Origin: an uncultured Alistipes sp.
Lineage (GTDB): Bacteria > Bacteroidota > Bacteroidia > Bacteroidales > Rikenellaceae
Length of the DNA: 64,000 nt
NCBI GenBank assembly: GCA_938014215.1
Contig: CALLRW010000042.1
Span: 124,001-188,000, forward strand
Reading direction: 5' to 3'
In this document: piece by piece, positions 43,153 through 51,062 of the stretch
Numbering within the stretch: position 1 is the first letter of the stretch
How the letters are laid out: every line of letters starts with the position of its first letter
Translations under genes and position numbers: made by a program
Notes under the pieces: model-generated
The model's database searches: none
What the model saw: only the letters and a program-made list of their open reading frames with translations
What the model was told of the DNA's origin: nothing

Positions 43153-43899
43153 ATGATATTCATAGCAGGACCTTGCGTCATCGAATCCGCCGAGCTGCTG
43201 GACACGGTAGCCGAACGGCTCGTGGCCATCAACCGCCGTCTGGGGACGGATATCCTCTTCAAGGCCTCGTTCGACAAGGCCAACCGTACGTCGATTCGCT
43301 CGTTCCGCGGCCCGGGACTCGAAAAGGGGCTCCGGATGCTGGCCGACGTGCGCGAGAAATGGGGGCTGAAGCTCCTGACCGACATCCACGAATCGTGGCA
43401 GGCCGCGCCGGTGGGCGAGGTGGTCGACGTGATCCAGATTCCGGCCTTCCTCTGCCGGCAGACCGATCTGGTGGTTGCGGCGGCGAAGACCGGGCGTACG
43501 GTGAACATCAAGAAGGCGCAGTTCCTCTCGGGGACCGACATGCAGTACCCCTACGAGAAGGCACTCGACGCGGGGGCTCGCGAGGTGTGGCTCACCGAAC
43601 GCGGCAACTCGTTCGGCTACAACAACCTGGTGGTCGATTTCCGCAACATCCCCGACATGCTGCACATCGCCCGGACGGTGATCATGGACTGCACCCATTC
43701 GGTGCAGCGTCCCGGCGCGGCGGGGGGCAAGACGGGCGGCAACCGCGAATTCGTGCCGGCGATGGCGCATGCGGCCAAGGCCTTCGGCGCCACGGGCTAC
43801 TTCTTCGAGGTGCACCCCGATCCGGACCGGGGGCTGAGCGATGCGGCCAACATGCTGCGGCTCGATGATCTGGAACCTTTGATCGAATCTTTACTTTAG
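43153..43899 (+). CDS. kdsA: 3-deoxy-8-phosphooctulonate synthase
   Basis: The protein has 248 residues, starting MIFIAGPCVIESAELLD, 4 bp after kdsB. It has the family signatures FKASFDKANRTS and RGPGLEKGL for substrate binding. The C-terminal DCTHSVQRPG loop and a phosphate-binding HPDPDRGLSD follow. It condenses arabinose-5-phosphate and phosphoenolpyruvate to Kdo-8-phosphate. It lacks about 30 residues compared with E. coli KdsA (284). An upstream ATG at 43048 would overlap kdsB by 100 bp and is not used. The substrate arabinose-5-phosphate is made by the next gene. Confidence 0.96.
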   Translation: MIFIAGPCVIESAELLDTVAERLVAINRRLGTDILFKASFDKANRTSIRSFRGPGLEKGLRMLADVREKWGLKLLTDIHESWQAAPVGEVVDVIQIPAFLCRQTDLVVAAAKTGRTVNIKKAQFLSGTDMQYPYEKALDAGAREVWLTERGNSFGYNNLVVDFRNIPDMLHIARTVIMDCTHSVQRPGAAGGKTGGNREFVPAMAHAAKAFGATGYFFEVHPDPDRGLSDAANMLRLDDLEPLIESLL

Positions 43900-43904
43900 G
43901 AGCA

Positions 43905-44870
43905 ATGACCGATACAGCGAAAGCGCAAATTCTGGAGGTGGCCCGCAAGGCGGTGCATACCGAGATGCTGACGCTCCGGCACCTGGAGGAGTCGCTCGAC
44001 GACTCCTTTGTCGAAGCGGTGGAGATGATTCTTGCCAGCAAGGGCAAGTGCATCGTCACGGGAATGGGAAAATCGGGCCTCGTGGGGCGCAAGATCGCGG
44101 CGACACTCGCCTCGACCGGTACGCCGAGCTTCTTCCTCCATCCGGGAGAGGCCTTCCACGGCGACCTGGGCATGATCTCGAAGGAGGACATCATCCTGGC
44201 CCTCTCCTATTCGGGCGAGACGGACGAGATCCTGAAGATCGTGCCGTTTATCCATTCGAACGGCAATCGGCTGATCTCGATGACGGGCAACCCGGAGTCG
44301 GCCCTGGCCAAGAACTCGAACGTGCACCTGAATGTACGGGTCGAGGAGGAGGCCTGCATCCTGCATCTGGCCCCGACGTCGTCGACCACGGCCCAGATCG
44401 CCATGGGCGATGCGCTGGCCGTCTCGCTGATGCAGCTGCGGGGCTTTACGAGCGTTGATTTCGCGCGTCTGCACCCGGGCGGCAGCCTCGGACGCCGTCT
44501 GCTGATGACCGTGGGCAACGTCATGCGCGACCACGATCTGCCGGTCGTGGCGCCCGACTGCCCGGCTACGGAGATGATCCACGCCATCTCGAAGGGCGGT
44601 CTGGGTCTGATCGTCATCTGCGAGGGGGACCGCATCGAGGGAATCGTGACCGACGGCGACGTGCGCCGGGCGATGGAGCGGCTGAAGGGGGACTTCTTCA
44701 ACATCAAGGCGATGGATATCGCTACGCCCCATCCGAAGACGATTGCGCCGGGCGAGAAGCTGATCGAGGCCGAGAAGATGATGACGCGCAACAAGGTGAC
44801 CTCGCTGCTCGTGACCGACGAGGCGGGCAAGCTGGTGGGCGTGATCCAGATCTACGACATCAAGCTCTGA
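43905..44870 (+). CDS. kdsD: Arabinose-5-phosphate isomerase (SIS plus CBS pair)
   Basis: The protein has 321 residues. A SIS sugar-isomerase domain (about 35-185) contains TGMGKSGLVGRKIAATLAST and FLHPGEAFHGDLGMI. Two CBS domains (about 205-321) follow. It converts ribulose-5-phosphate to arabinose-5-phosphate, the first step toward Kdo. It starts 5 bp after kdsA. KdsC, the Kdo-8-phosphate phosphatase, is not in this window. Confidence 0.94.
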   Translation: MTDTAKAQILEVARKAVHTEMLTLRHLEESLDDSFVEAVEMILASKGKCIVTGMGKSGLVGRKIAATLASTGTPSFFLHPGEAFHGDLGMISKEDIILALSYSGETDEILKIVPFIHSNGNRLISMTGNPESALAKNSNVHLNVRVEEEACILHLAPTSSTTAQIAMGDALAVSLMQLRGFTSVDFARLHPGGSLGRRLLMTVGNVMRDHDLPVVAPDCPATEMIHAISKGGLGLIVICEGDRIEGIVTDGDVRRAMERLKGDFFNIKAMDIATPHPKTIAPGEKLIEAEKMMTRNKVTSLLVTDEAGKLVGVIQIYDIKL

Positions 44871-45113
44871 CCGGCCATCCGTTCGGGCGAGGCTGCGTTG
44901 GGCGATCTGCATTGGGACGCATCGGTAGTCTTCCGTTTGTAGGAAGGCATGCACCCGTTGGACGGGTACAGCGGAATCGAGCTTGGCCGTTTTGAGCCAC
45001 AGCTGTCGGAGCGTGTTGCCGGATCGGAAGTCTGTTGTTTGTCGTTACCGCTGTTCGGGCGTTCCGCCGTGCGGCCGGTTTGAAGGGAGGACGGCGTGCT
45101 GTACCGATATCAG

Positions 45114-45158
45114 AAAAAGGAGAGATCCTGCGAATAGTGGCAGGATCTCTCCTTTTTT
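45114..45158. terminator. Bidirectional terminator between kdsD and the XRE regulator gene
   Basis: An 18-bp perfect stem (AAAAAGGAGAGATCCTGC and its complement) has a T tract on each strand. On the minus strand it starts at the stop codon of the HTH gene. On the plus strand it lies 243 bp after kdsD. Nothing else is seen in 44871-45113. Confidence 0.92.
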
Positions 45159-45357
45159 ATTCCCCCTCCTCGAGTTGGAAGAGCTCCTCGACGGGTTTGC
45201 GGAAGAGCCGGGCGATCTTCAGCGCCAGGAGAGTCGAGGGGATGAACTTCCCGGCCTCGATGGCGTTGATGGTCTGGCGGCTGACGCCGATCGCATCGGC
45301 CATCTGTTGCTGGGTCATGCGTACTTCGGCGCGTTCGACCCGGATCCTATTCTTCAT
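45157..45357 (-). CDS. XRE-family helix-turn-helix regulator (YozG-like)
   Basis: The protein has 66 residues and is almost entirely one Cro/C1-type helix-turn-helix: MTQQQMADAIGVSRQTINAI and EAGKFIPSTLLALKIARLF. Its start overlaps the end of the upstream membrane-protein gene by 11 bp, so the two are translated together. Small XRE proteins of this kind often travel with a small membrane protein and control their own operon. Inverted repeats at the promoter (45855-45878) are the likely target. Confidence 0.9.
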   Translation of the reverse strand: MKNRIRVERAEVRMTQQQMADAIGVSRQTINAIEAGKFIPSTLLALKIARLFRKPVEELFQLEEGE

Positions 45358-45793
45358 GCGAAGCCTCCTTTCCGAGCCGCCAGAGCATGACCCGTTCGAT
45401 CACGAGGAAGAGCACGGGCAGCAGGCAGAGGTTGAAGATCATGAACCAGAGGTAGGCGACGTCGTAGAGCACCAGAGCCGAGAGGACAGAGATGCCCACG
45501 GTGATGTAGAGCGCTGCGAGCAGGGCGTTGAGGCGGATTCGGGCAATGAGTTCGTCCTCGACGCGTTCGCGCGAGCAGCAGATGAAGAGGACGCCAAGCA
45601 GGATGCCGATGATGGCGACGTTGTTCCAGAGGCGGACCGAGCCTCCGCCGGGCGCGAACGAGTCGGGCAGCAGGAACGAAGGGAATCCGTTGAAGTCGTC
45701 GATGGCCATCAGTACACCCAGCAGGGCTGTCGGGATGAAGAGCACCCATCCGATTCGCTTGAATCCATGGGGCAGCAGCAACATTTTGTTCAT
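45347..45793 (-). CDS. Small four-helix membrane protein, function unknown
   Basis: The protein has 148 residues. Four hydrophobic helices lie at about residues 13-31, 54-72, 87-107 and 112-134, with a short polar loop PDSFAPGGGS after the first and basic residues RERVEDEL between the second and third. No enzymatic motif is visible. It overlaps the XRE gene by 11 bp. In many genomes such DUF-type membrane proteins accompany an XRE regulator, but the role is not known. A perfect -7 promoter element lies upstream. Confidence 0.75.
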   Translation of the reverse strand: MNKMLLLPHGFKRIGWVLFIPTALLGVLMAIDDFNGFPSFLLPDSFAPGGGSVRLWNNVAIIGILLGVLFICCSRERVEDELIARIRLNALLAALYITVGISVLSALVLYDVAYLWFMIFNLCLLPVLFLVIERVMLWRLGKEASHEE

Positions 45794-45854
45794 GTCTGTT
45801 GAGATTTGTCGGTTTGCACAGGCTGTCGGAGGTGCGCACGACTCCCGCCTGCTG

Positions 45855-45878
45855 TTACAAATGTAAAATAAACTTTAC
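45855..45878 (-). promoter_or_regulatory. Promoter and candidate operator of the membrane-protein/XRE pair
   Basis: The minus strand has TACATTTG at 45858-45865. It lies within the inverted repeat TTACA-AA-TGTAA (45855-45866). A second inverted pair, GTAAA and TTTAC, spans 45863-45878. A repressor bound here would cover the -7 box. Confidence 0.55.
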
Positions 45879-45948
45879 AAAATAGCAAGTAAACGCGACA
45901 AAAAATAGTTTTTGTTGCTTCATTTGCAGGAGAGCCCGGCCTCTTTGC

Positions 45949-45995
45949 AAAAAAAGAGCGTTCCGCCGGAGCGCAAAACTCGCGGTCGGAACGCT
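45949..45995 (-). terminator. Terminator of the leftward lipoprotein gene
   Basis: Read leftward, AGCGTTCCG pairs with CGGAACGCT across a 21-nt loop that itself can pair. A run of Ts follows. It lies 208 bp past the lipoprotein stop codon, beyond a repeat array. Confidence 0.8.
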
Positions 45996-46053
45996 GTGAT
46001 GGGTGAAGCGGTCAGTACCTTCGATTGCCGATCTTCGACCGAGGCTCCCGGCC

Positions 46054-46190
46054 CCGGTTCGCGGTTCAGGTTCTCTACGCCTGGCCGTCGGGCCGAAAGT
46101 GTTTGGTTCGGGTTTTCGGCTTTTGGCTGTCGGGCTGCAGGTGTCCGGTTCGGGTTTCGGCCTTTGTCCGTCGGCTTGAGGGCTTCTCCC
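46054..46190. repeat. Degenerate minisatellite, 3 units of 42-49 bp, in the 3' UTR of the lipoprotein gene
   Basis: Units begin at about 46054, 46103 and 46145 with GGTTCGGG or GGTTCGCG. They share TTCGGC and GTCGGGC or GTCGGCT later in the unit. The array lies between the stop codon at 46203 and the terminator at 45949-45995. Divergence between copies is larger than in the other arrays. Together with the terminator and the promoter at 45855 it accounts for the gap 45794-46202. Confidence 0.65.
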
Positions 46191-46202
46191 CCGGGCGCGT
46201 GT

Positions 46203-47486
46203 TTACCACTCCTCGACGTACTCGGAGATGGCTCCGGTGTAGTTGGCGCGGATGGCGTGCCCGTTCATATCCTTCGCATCGACGGTGACGGTGTAGGTGC
46301 CGTTGCCATTGTCGACGATCGTCACCGTACCGGAATCGATCGAGGCATTGGGAACGTAGGCATCCTTTTCGTAATAGATGCTGCCGTGGTTCCCTTCGGC
46401 ATCCTTCCATCCCTTGACGATGCTCTCGGGAGCCAGCGAAGCGTTGATCCTGTAGGTGCCGGCCATATCGTCGGGGAATACGGCATCGCTCTCTTTCTGG
46501 AGGTAGAGGGCCAGCCGGGTTTCGGGTCCATAGTAGGTGGATTCGGCCTGCAGGGCGAGGAAGAAGGTAGAGGCGTTTTCGGAGAACTGGTTTCCGCCCA
46601 TCGCTGCTTCGTAATAGGCGTCGATGCAGTCGACCGAGACGTCGCCGGTGAGGTTCGAGAAGGGATCGCCTACCGAAGGATCGGCCACGACATATTCGAA
46701 CGTTTCGGAGGCTACGTCCGTGGTGATGCATCCGCTTTCGTAACCGAATGCGAAGGCGACGTACTCTCCGGCGCCGTTCTCGAAGAAGACTTCGAAGAAG
46801 TCCTTGGTCTGGGAGCCCGTGTAGGTGAGCAGGCTCATCATGGCCTTGTTCTGCGTGATGAAGGCCTCGGCCAGGGCGTCGAGCGAATCGTAGGCGTCAA
46901 CGGTGCTCTTCGGGAAGAGATAGAAGGAGTAGGGGTCGTTGTTCGAGGGGGTTACGCTGACGCTCGTTCCCTCGAACGAGATCTGGAAGGTGTTTGACGA
47001 AGGCGCCACGGCATCGGTGGTGAAGGCCTCCGAAAGGACGACGTCGGTGGTGATGACCCCCGCCTCGTCCAGACCGAATGCCAGGCAGTAAACCTTCGTT
47101 TGGGCCATGTATCCGTCGAAGGTGTTGGTTTCGCTGCCCGAGGAGATCTGCGAGGCGTAGAACTCTTCGAACGAATTGTAGCCGTAATCGCCATACTGGC
47201 TCTTCAGCATGGTGACGACGTCGCTTGCGGCGGCCGCGGGGTTGTTGTTGTATCTGTCGTTGAGCGTCGACTCGTCGATGGCAGCCCAGTAGTAGTTGCC
47301 TTCGAAATTTTCGGGCGTGACGCGTACGGTGATCGATCCGGAGGTCTTGCTCACCAGTTCAAACTGGAAGCCGGGGGTCTCGACGACGGGGGGATTCGGC
47401 GTCGGTTCCGAATCACTGTCCTTGCAACCGGATAAGGCCCACACACAGCAAAGTGCCATAGCACAAAGAGCGAAGAGTTTTTTCAT
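46203..47486 (-). CDS. Secreted lipoprotein with repeated fibronectin-III-like domains, function unknown
   Basis: The protein has 427 residues. The signal peptide ends in the lipobox ALSGC (Cys at about residue 21), followed by an acidic and Pro-rich linker KDSDSEPTPNPPVVETP. About three beta-sandwich-like segments of roughly 100 residues follow, with motifs such as FELVSKTSGSITVRVTPENF and FQISFEGTSVSVTPSNNDPY. Each is followed by a helical stretch rich in Tyr and acidic residues. No catalytic motif is seen. Such surface or periplasmic lipoproteins are abundant in Alistipes-like genomes. It resembles the 61.2 kb lipoprotein in length and plan. Confidence 0.7.
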   Translation of the reverse strand: MKKLFALCAMALCCVWALSGCKDSDSEPTPNPPVVETPGFQFELVSKTSGSITVRVTPENFEGNYYWAAIDESTLNDRYNNNPAAAASDVVTMLKSQYGDYGYNSFEEFYASQISSGSETNTFDGYMAQTKVYCLAFGLDEAGVITTDVVLSEAFTTDAVAPSSNTFQISFEGTSVSVTPSNNDPYSFYLFPKSTVDAYDSLDALAEAFITQNKAMMSLLTYTGSQTKDFFEVFFENGAGEYVAFAFGYESGCITTDVASETFEYVVADPSVGDPFSNLTGDVSVDCIDAYYEAAMGGNQFSENASTFFLALQAESTYYGPETRLALYLQKESDAVFPDDMAGTYRINASLAPESIVKGWKDAEGNHGSIYYEKDAYVPNASIDSGTVTIVDNGNGTYTVTVDAKDMNGHAIRANYTGAISEYVEEW

Positions 47487-47784
47487 ATAGTACTTGGTTT
47501 AGAGAGTTTGTTTGTCGGTTGCAATATAGAAAAATTGGAGAGAAATTGTAATGTCTGTCCCGAGAAAATTGCCTGTTGGAGTATCAGAAAAAGGCGTGGC
47601 AGCCGCTCTGGAGCCCCATTCTGCCCCCCCCTGTTTGCAGCCCGGTTTGTTCCGTTACGGTCCTTTGCGATTTCGTGTTCACTCTTTTTGCCGGTGGGGA
47701 CAGGAGTTCGAGTTCGTCGCATTTGCGGGCAGGTATTCGGCGGATCTCCCCGCGAGGTATGCGTGCGGATCCGGCCGGGCGGCT
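47487..47784. other. Gap after threonine aldolase, no gene seen
   Basis: This 298-bp stretch lies between the lipoprotein start and the ltaE stop codon (both leftward). Open frames are antisense extensions of ltaE. A TATATTGC near 47522 resembles, but does not match, the -7 consensus. I see no clear terminator for ltaE. Confidence 0.4.
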
Positions 47785-48810
47785 TCAGAGCCGGGCGATC
47801 AACTGGTCGATCTGCTGTTCCCGGGTGGCCCAGCTGGTGACGAAGCGGACGGTGGACTCCCGTTCGCCGCGCGGTCCCCACAGCTCGAAGGTGGCAAACT
47901 GGCTCAGCCGGTCGATCTCGTCGTTCGGCAGGATGAAGAACTGCTGGTTGGTCGGCGAATCGATCGCCATCCGGTAGCCCTTGGCCAGCAGGGCGGCCTT
48001 GAGCCTGCGGGCGGTGGTGATGGCCTGCCGGGCGATCCGCAGGTAGAGCCCGTCGGTGAAGAGCGTCTCGAACTGAATGCCCAGCAGCCGCCCCTTGGCC
48101 AACAGGGCGCCGTGCTGCTTGACGAGGGTGAAGAAGTGGGGCAGCAGCTCCGGACGGGTGACGACGACCGCCTCGCCGAAGAGCGTGCCGGTCTTCGTGC
48201 CGCCGATGTAGAAGATGTCGCACAGCCGGGCGATGTCGCGCAGCGTGAGGGTATTCTCCTCCGCGGCCAGGGCATAGCTGAGCCGGGCGCCGTCGAGATA
48301 GAGCGGAATATGGTGGCGGAGGCAGACGTCGTGCAGCTCCTCCATCTCCTGCAGGCTGTAGAGCGTTCCGAACTCCGTGGGGTGCGAGACGTAGAGCATG
48401 CCGGGGAAGACCATGTGGTCGCACGTCTCGTCGCGGTAGAAGGTGTCGAGGTAGCGTTCGACATCCGTGGCCCGGACTTTTCCGTCGTGCTGCGGCAGGA
48501 CGAGCACCTTGTGGCCGGCCGCCTCGATGGCCCCGGCTTCGTGAACGTTGATATGGCCCGATTCGGCGGCCAGCACCCCTTCGTGACGCCGCAGCACTCC
48601 GTCGATGACGGTGGCGTTGGTCTGTGTGCCGCCGACCAGCAGATGCACCTCGGCGTCGGGTGCACCGCACTCCCGGCGGATCAGTTCGCAGGCCCGAGCC
48701 GTGTAGGGATCGCAGCCGTAGCCGGGGGTCTGTTCGAGATTGGTCTCGACGAGGCGGCGCATCACCTCGGGGTGCGCCCCCTCCATGTAGTCACAGTCGA
48801 AATGGAGCAT
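47785..48810 (-). CDS. ltaE: Low-specificity L-threonine aldolase
   Basis: The protein has 341 residues. It is a fold-type I PLP enzyme with the glycine-rich GGTQTNATVIDG, the Asp that contacts PLP in YLDGARLSYALA, and the PLP-binding Lys in FYIGGTKTGTLFGEA (about residue 204). It splits threonine or allo-threonine to glycine and acetaldehyde. The alcohol dehydrogenase at 12.7 kb could in principle use such aldehydes, but the genes are far apart. The PAS gene lies 40 bp upstream on the same strand, separated by two copies of CTTCGGGTCAGCCTCT. Confidence 0.92.
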   Translation of the reverse strand: MLHFDCDYMEGAHPEVMRRLVETNLEQTPGYGCDPYTARACELIRRECGAPDAEVHLLVGGTQTNATVIDGVLRRHEGVLAAESGHINVHEAGAIEAAGHKVLVLPQHDGKVRATDVERYLDTFYRDETCDHMVFPGMLYVSHPTEFGTLYSLQEMEELHDVCLRHHIPLYLDGARLSYALAAEENTLTLRDIARLCDIFYIGGTKTGTLFGEAVVVTRPELLPHFFTLVKQHGALLAKGRLLGIQFETLFTDGLYLRIARQAITTARRLKAALLAKGYRMAIDSPTNQQFFILPNDEIDRLSQFATFELWGPRGERESTVRFVTSWATREQQIDQLIARL

Positions 48811-48821
48811 CGTGTTTCGTT

Positions 48822-48859
48822 TTTCTTCGGGTCAGCCTCTTATCTTCGGGTCAGCCTCT
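48822..48859. repeat. 19-bp direct repeat between the PAS gene and ltaE
   Basis: CTTCGGGTCAGCCTCT occurs twice in tandem with a 19-bp period. The second copy contains the PAS gene stop codon (TGA on the minus strand). It is a minimal example of the tandem duplication seen elsewhere after stop codons. Confidence 0.75.
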
Positions 48860-49186
48860 CACGTAGTGGGGCATCTGCTCGGGGATCTCCATCGAGAATT
48901 CGACCAGTCCGCGGATTTCGCCCTCCTGGCGCCAGACGGTCTGGTAGATCAGTTTGCGGACTCCCTTTTTCTGAATGGTGTAGACGTTCCGGCCGCCGGT
49001 ATCGAGCAGCCAGCGGATGATTTCGCGCGAGCGGTCGTTGTGGCAGGGGAGCAGCGAACGGCCCCTGACGTCGCCGTTGACCGCCCGGGAGCGGTCGTTC
49101 TGGTAACAGACCCTCCCCTCCGTGTCGCAGAGGGTGACGGCGCAGTCGAGTTCATCGGCCCATGAGGGCTTGTCGAAGGTGATCAT
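48851..49186 (-). CDS. Stand-alone PAS-domain protein
   Basis: The protein has 111 residues and forms a single PAS-like sensor domain: an N-terminal strand pair LDCAVTLCDTEGRVCYQND, then RGRSLLPCHNDRSREIIRWL, then strands YTIQKKGVRKLIYQTVWRQE and GLVEFSMEI. The CHNDRS segment resembles the PAS domains of DUF438-type proteins, some of which bind haem, though no ligand can be assigned. No output domain is attached. It lies 40 bp upstream of ltaE and 86 bp downstream of the ClC gene on the same strand. It may report a small molecule or redox state to a partner protein. Confidence 0.7.
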   Translation of the reverse strand: MITFDKPSWADELDCAVTLCDTEGRVCYQNDRSRAVNGDVRGRSLLPCHNDRSREIIRWLLDTGGRNVYTIQKKGVRKLIYQTVWRQEGEIRGLVEFSMEIPEQMPHYVRG

Positions 49187-49272
49187 GACGGGATAGTGAT
49201 ATTATGTGTCTGTTTTCGGCCCCGGTCCGCGGCCCGCCGTTCCCGAAGCCTTCCGGCCCGGTTGGCATGAGC

Positions 49273-51054
49273 CTACTGCTGGATCTTGACCAGCTGTTCG
49301 CGGTAGGCGTTCAGGATCCGCGACTTGGAGATGAATCCCAGATAGTGGTTCTGCTTGTCGACCACGGGAAGCATCCAGGTGTGCTTGTCCTCGAACTTCT
49401 CCATGACGCTCTGAATGGCCTCGTGCTCGAGGATCTTGTCCGGCGGCGGGATCATGTAGTAGGAGATCGACCGGCCGTACTTCTCGGGTTTGAACATGTC
49501 CTCGCGCAGGTCGTCGAGCTGCACGACGCCCAGCAGCCGTCCGAAGTTGTCGATCACGGGGAAGATGTTGCGGCGGGCCGTCGAAATGATGTGGACGATG
49601 TCGCCCAGGGTCATGTTCTCCTTGATGCGCAGGAAGTCGGTCTCCATCAGATCCTCGAGCTTCAGGAAGACGAATACCGACTGATCCTTGTCGTGGGTGA
49701 GCAGTTCGCCCTTCTTGCGCAGCTGTTTGGTGTAGATCGAGTCGGGATCGAGGTAGTAGTCGACGGCGAACGAGATGCAGGCGGTGATCATCAGCGGGAT
49801 GAAGAGTCCGTATCCGTTCGAGAGTTCGGCAATGAGGAAGATCGAGGTCAGCGGGGCGTTCATCACGCCGGACATGACGCCGGCCATGCCGACGAGCGTG
49901 AACGAGACGATCGATACATCCCAGTGGAAGAGCATGTTGCAGATCAGGGCGAGAGAGGCGCCGGTGAATGCCCCGACGAAGAGCGACGGGGCGAACGTAC
50001 CACCGACGCCGCCGGCGGCGTTGGTCGAGGCCATGGCGATGACCTTGAAGAACATCGTGGCGATGACGAAGAGGACGACGACCCAGTCTATTTCGCGGAA
50101 GCGGTAGAAGAGCGAGTTGTCGAAGAGCTCCTGGGCATTGCCGTGCATGAGCGAAGTGAAACCCTCGTATCCTTCGCCGTAGAGGGGCGGGAAGACGAAG
50201 ATCAGGATTCCGAGGATTGCGCCGCCGAGGATCCACTTCTTGTACTGGCGGTTGATGCGCTTGAAGAGTCCGCCGATGCGGGCGTTCATCGAGGTGAAGT
50301 ACCAGGCCATCAGCCCGCACATGATGCCGAGCAGGATGAACAGCGGGATCTGCCACAGTTCGAAGGCATCCTCCGGGGCCAGCGTGACGGCCAGAATCGG
50401 GTCGAAACCGCGCAGCATGAAGGCCATCGTCGTGGCGGTGATCGAGGCGATGAGCAGCGGGATGACCGACGCGGCGGTGATGTCGAGCATGAGGATCTCC
50501 AGCACGAAGACCACGCCGGTGATCGGGGCCTTGAAGATGGCGGCCAGGGCGGCACCGGCGCCGCAGCAGAGCAGCAGCGTGGTGTTGCGGTAGTTGAGAC
50601 GGGTCAGGCGGCCGATGTTCGAGCCGATGGCGGCGCCGGTCAGCACGATCGGAGCCTCGGGACCGACCGAACCGCCGAATCCGATGGTTGTGGCGCCGCC
50701 GACGATCGAGGTCCAGCAGTTGTGGGTGGCGATGCGCGAGTTGCGGCTCGACATGGCGTAGAGCACGCGGGTGACGCCTTCGGAGATGTTGTCTCGGACG
50801 ATGTAGCGGACGAAGAGGGTGGCCAGGATGATACCGACGGCCGGGTAGATCAGGAAGAGGAAGTGGGCGCTGTCGACCGGGAACCAGTTTGTCAATCCGC
50901 TCTTGATGCCGTAGAGGAGCATCTCGAAGAGGTAGGTTCCCAGGCCGGCGAGCACACCGACCACCACCGCCAGAAGCATCATCATCTGGCGGTTGGAGAG
51001 ACGACGGGTCAGCCGGAGAAAGGCCGGGTAGATACGATCGGCACGGAACTCCAT
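49273..51054 (-). CDS. ClC-family chloride channel or H+/Cl- exchanger with CBS pair
   Basis: The protein has 593 residues from the start MEFRADRIYPAFLR. The ClC membrane domain (about residues 20-440) has the filter segment GGSVGPEAPIVLTGAAIGSN, where the Glu in GPEAP (about residue 133) matches the gating Glu of GREGP. GGVGGTFAPSLFVGA matches the GxFxP motif. Two CBS domains follow (about 465-590). The length with CBS domains is larger than E. coli ClcA, which lacks them. Such proteins move chloride against protons, often for acid resistance. The start falls 8 bp after the trpS stop codon, so both are read from the trpS promoter. Confidence 0.92.
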   Translation of the reverse strand: MEFRADRIYPAFLRLTRRLSNRQMMMLLAVVVGVLAGLGTYLFEMLLYGIKSGLTNWFPVDSAHFLFLIYPAVGIILATLFVRYIVRDNISEGVTRVLYAMSSRNSRIATHNCWTSIVGGATTIGFGGSVGPEAPIVLTGAAIGSNIGRLTRLNYRNTTLLLCCGAGAALAAIFKAPITGVVFVLEILMLDITAASVIPLLIASITATTMAFMLRGFDPILAVTLAPEDAFELWQIPLFILLGIMCGLMAWYFTSMNARIGGLFKRINRQYKKWILGGAILGILIFVFPPLYGEGYEGFTSLMHGNAQELFDNSLFYRFREIDWVVVLFVIATMFFKVIAMASTNAAGGVGGTFAPSLFVGAFTGASLALICNMLFHWDVSIVSFTLVGMAGVMSGVMNAPLTSIFLIAELSNGYGLFIPLMITACISFAVDYYLDPDSIYTKQLRKKGELLTHDKDQSVFVFLKLEDLMETDFLRIKENMTLGDIVHIISTARRNIFPVIDNFGRLLGVVQLDDLREDMFKPEKYGRSISYYMIPPPDKILEHEAIQSVMEKFEDKHTWMLPVVDKQNHYLGFISKSRILNAYREQLVKIQQ

Positions 51055-51062
51055 GGGCTGTG

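Noticed and set aside
39699..43541. A 1280-residue open frame antisense to lon, kdsB and kdsA
   Set aside because: It spans three well-identified genes on the other strand and has Arg/His/Leu-biased shadow composition.
44871..45113. Possible tRNA or small RNA after kdsD
   Set aside because: I could not fold a cloverleaf or find a TpsiC-like segment, and no promoter element precedes it.
50640..50670. Loss of the ClC gating glutamate
   Set aside because: The segment GSVGPEAP first looks like a change of GREGP, but aligning the following Gly-rich helix places the Glu of GPEAP at the gating position.
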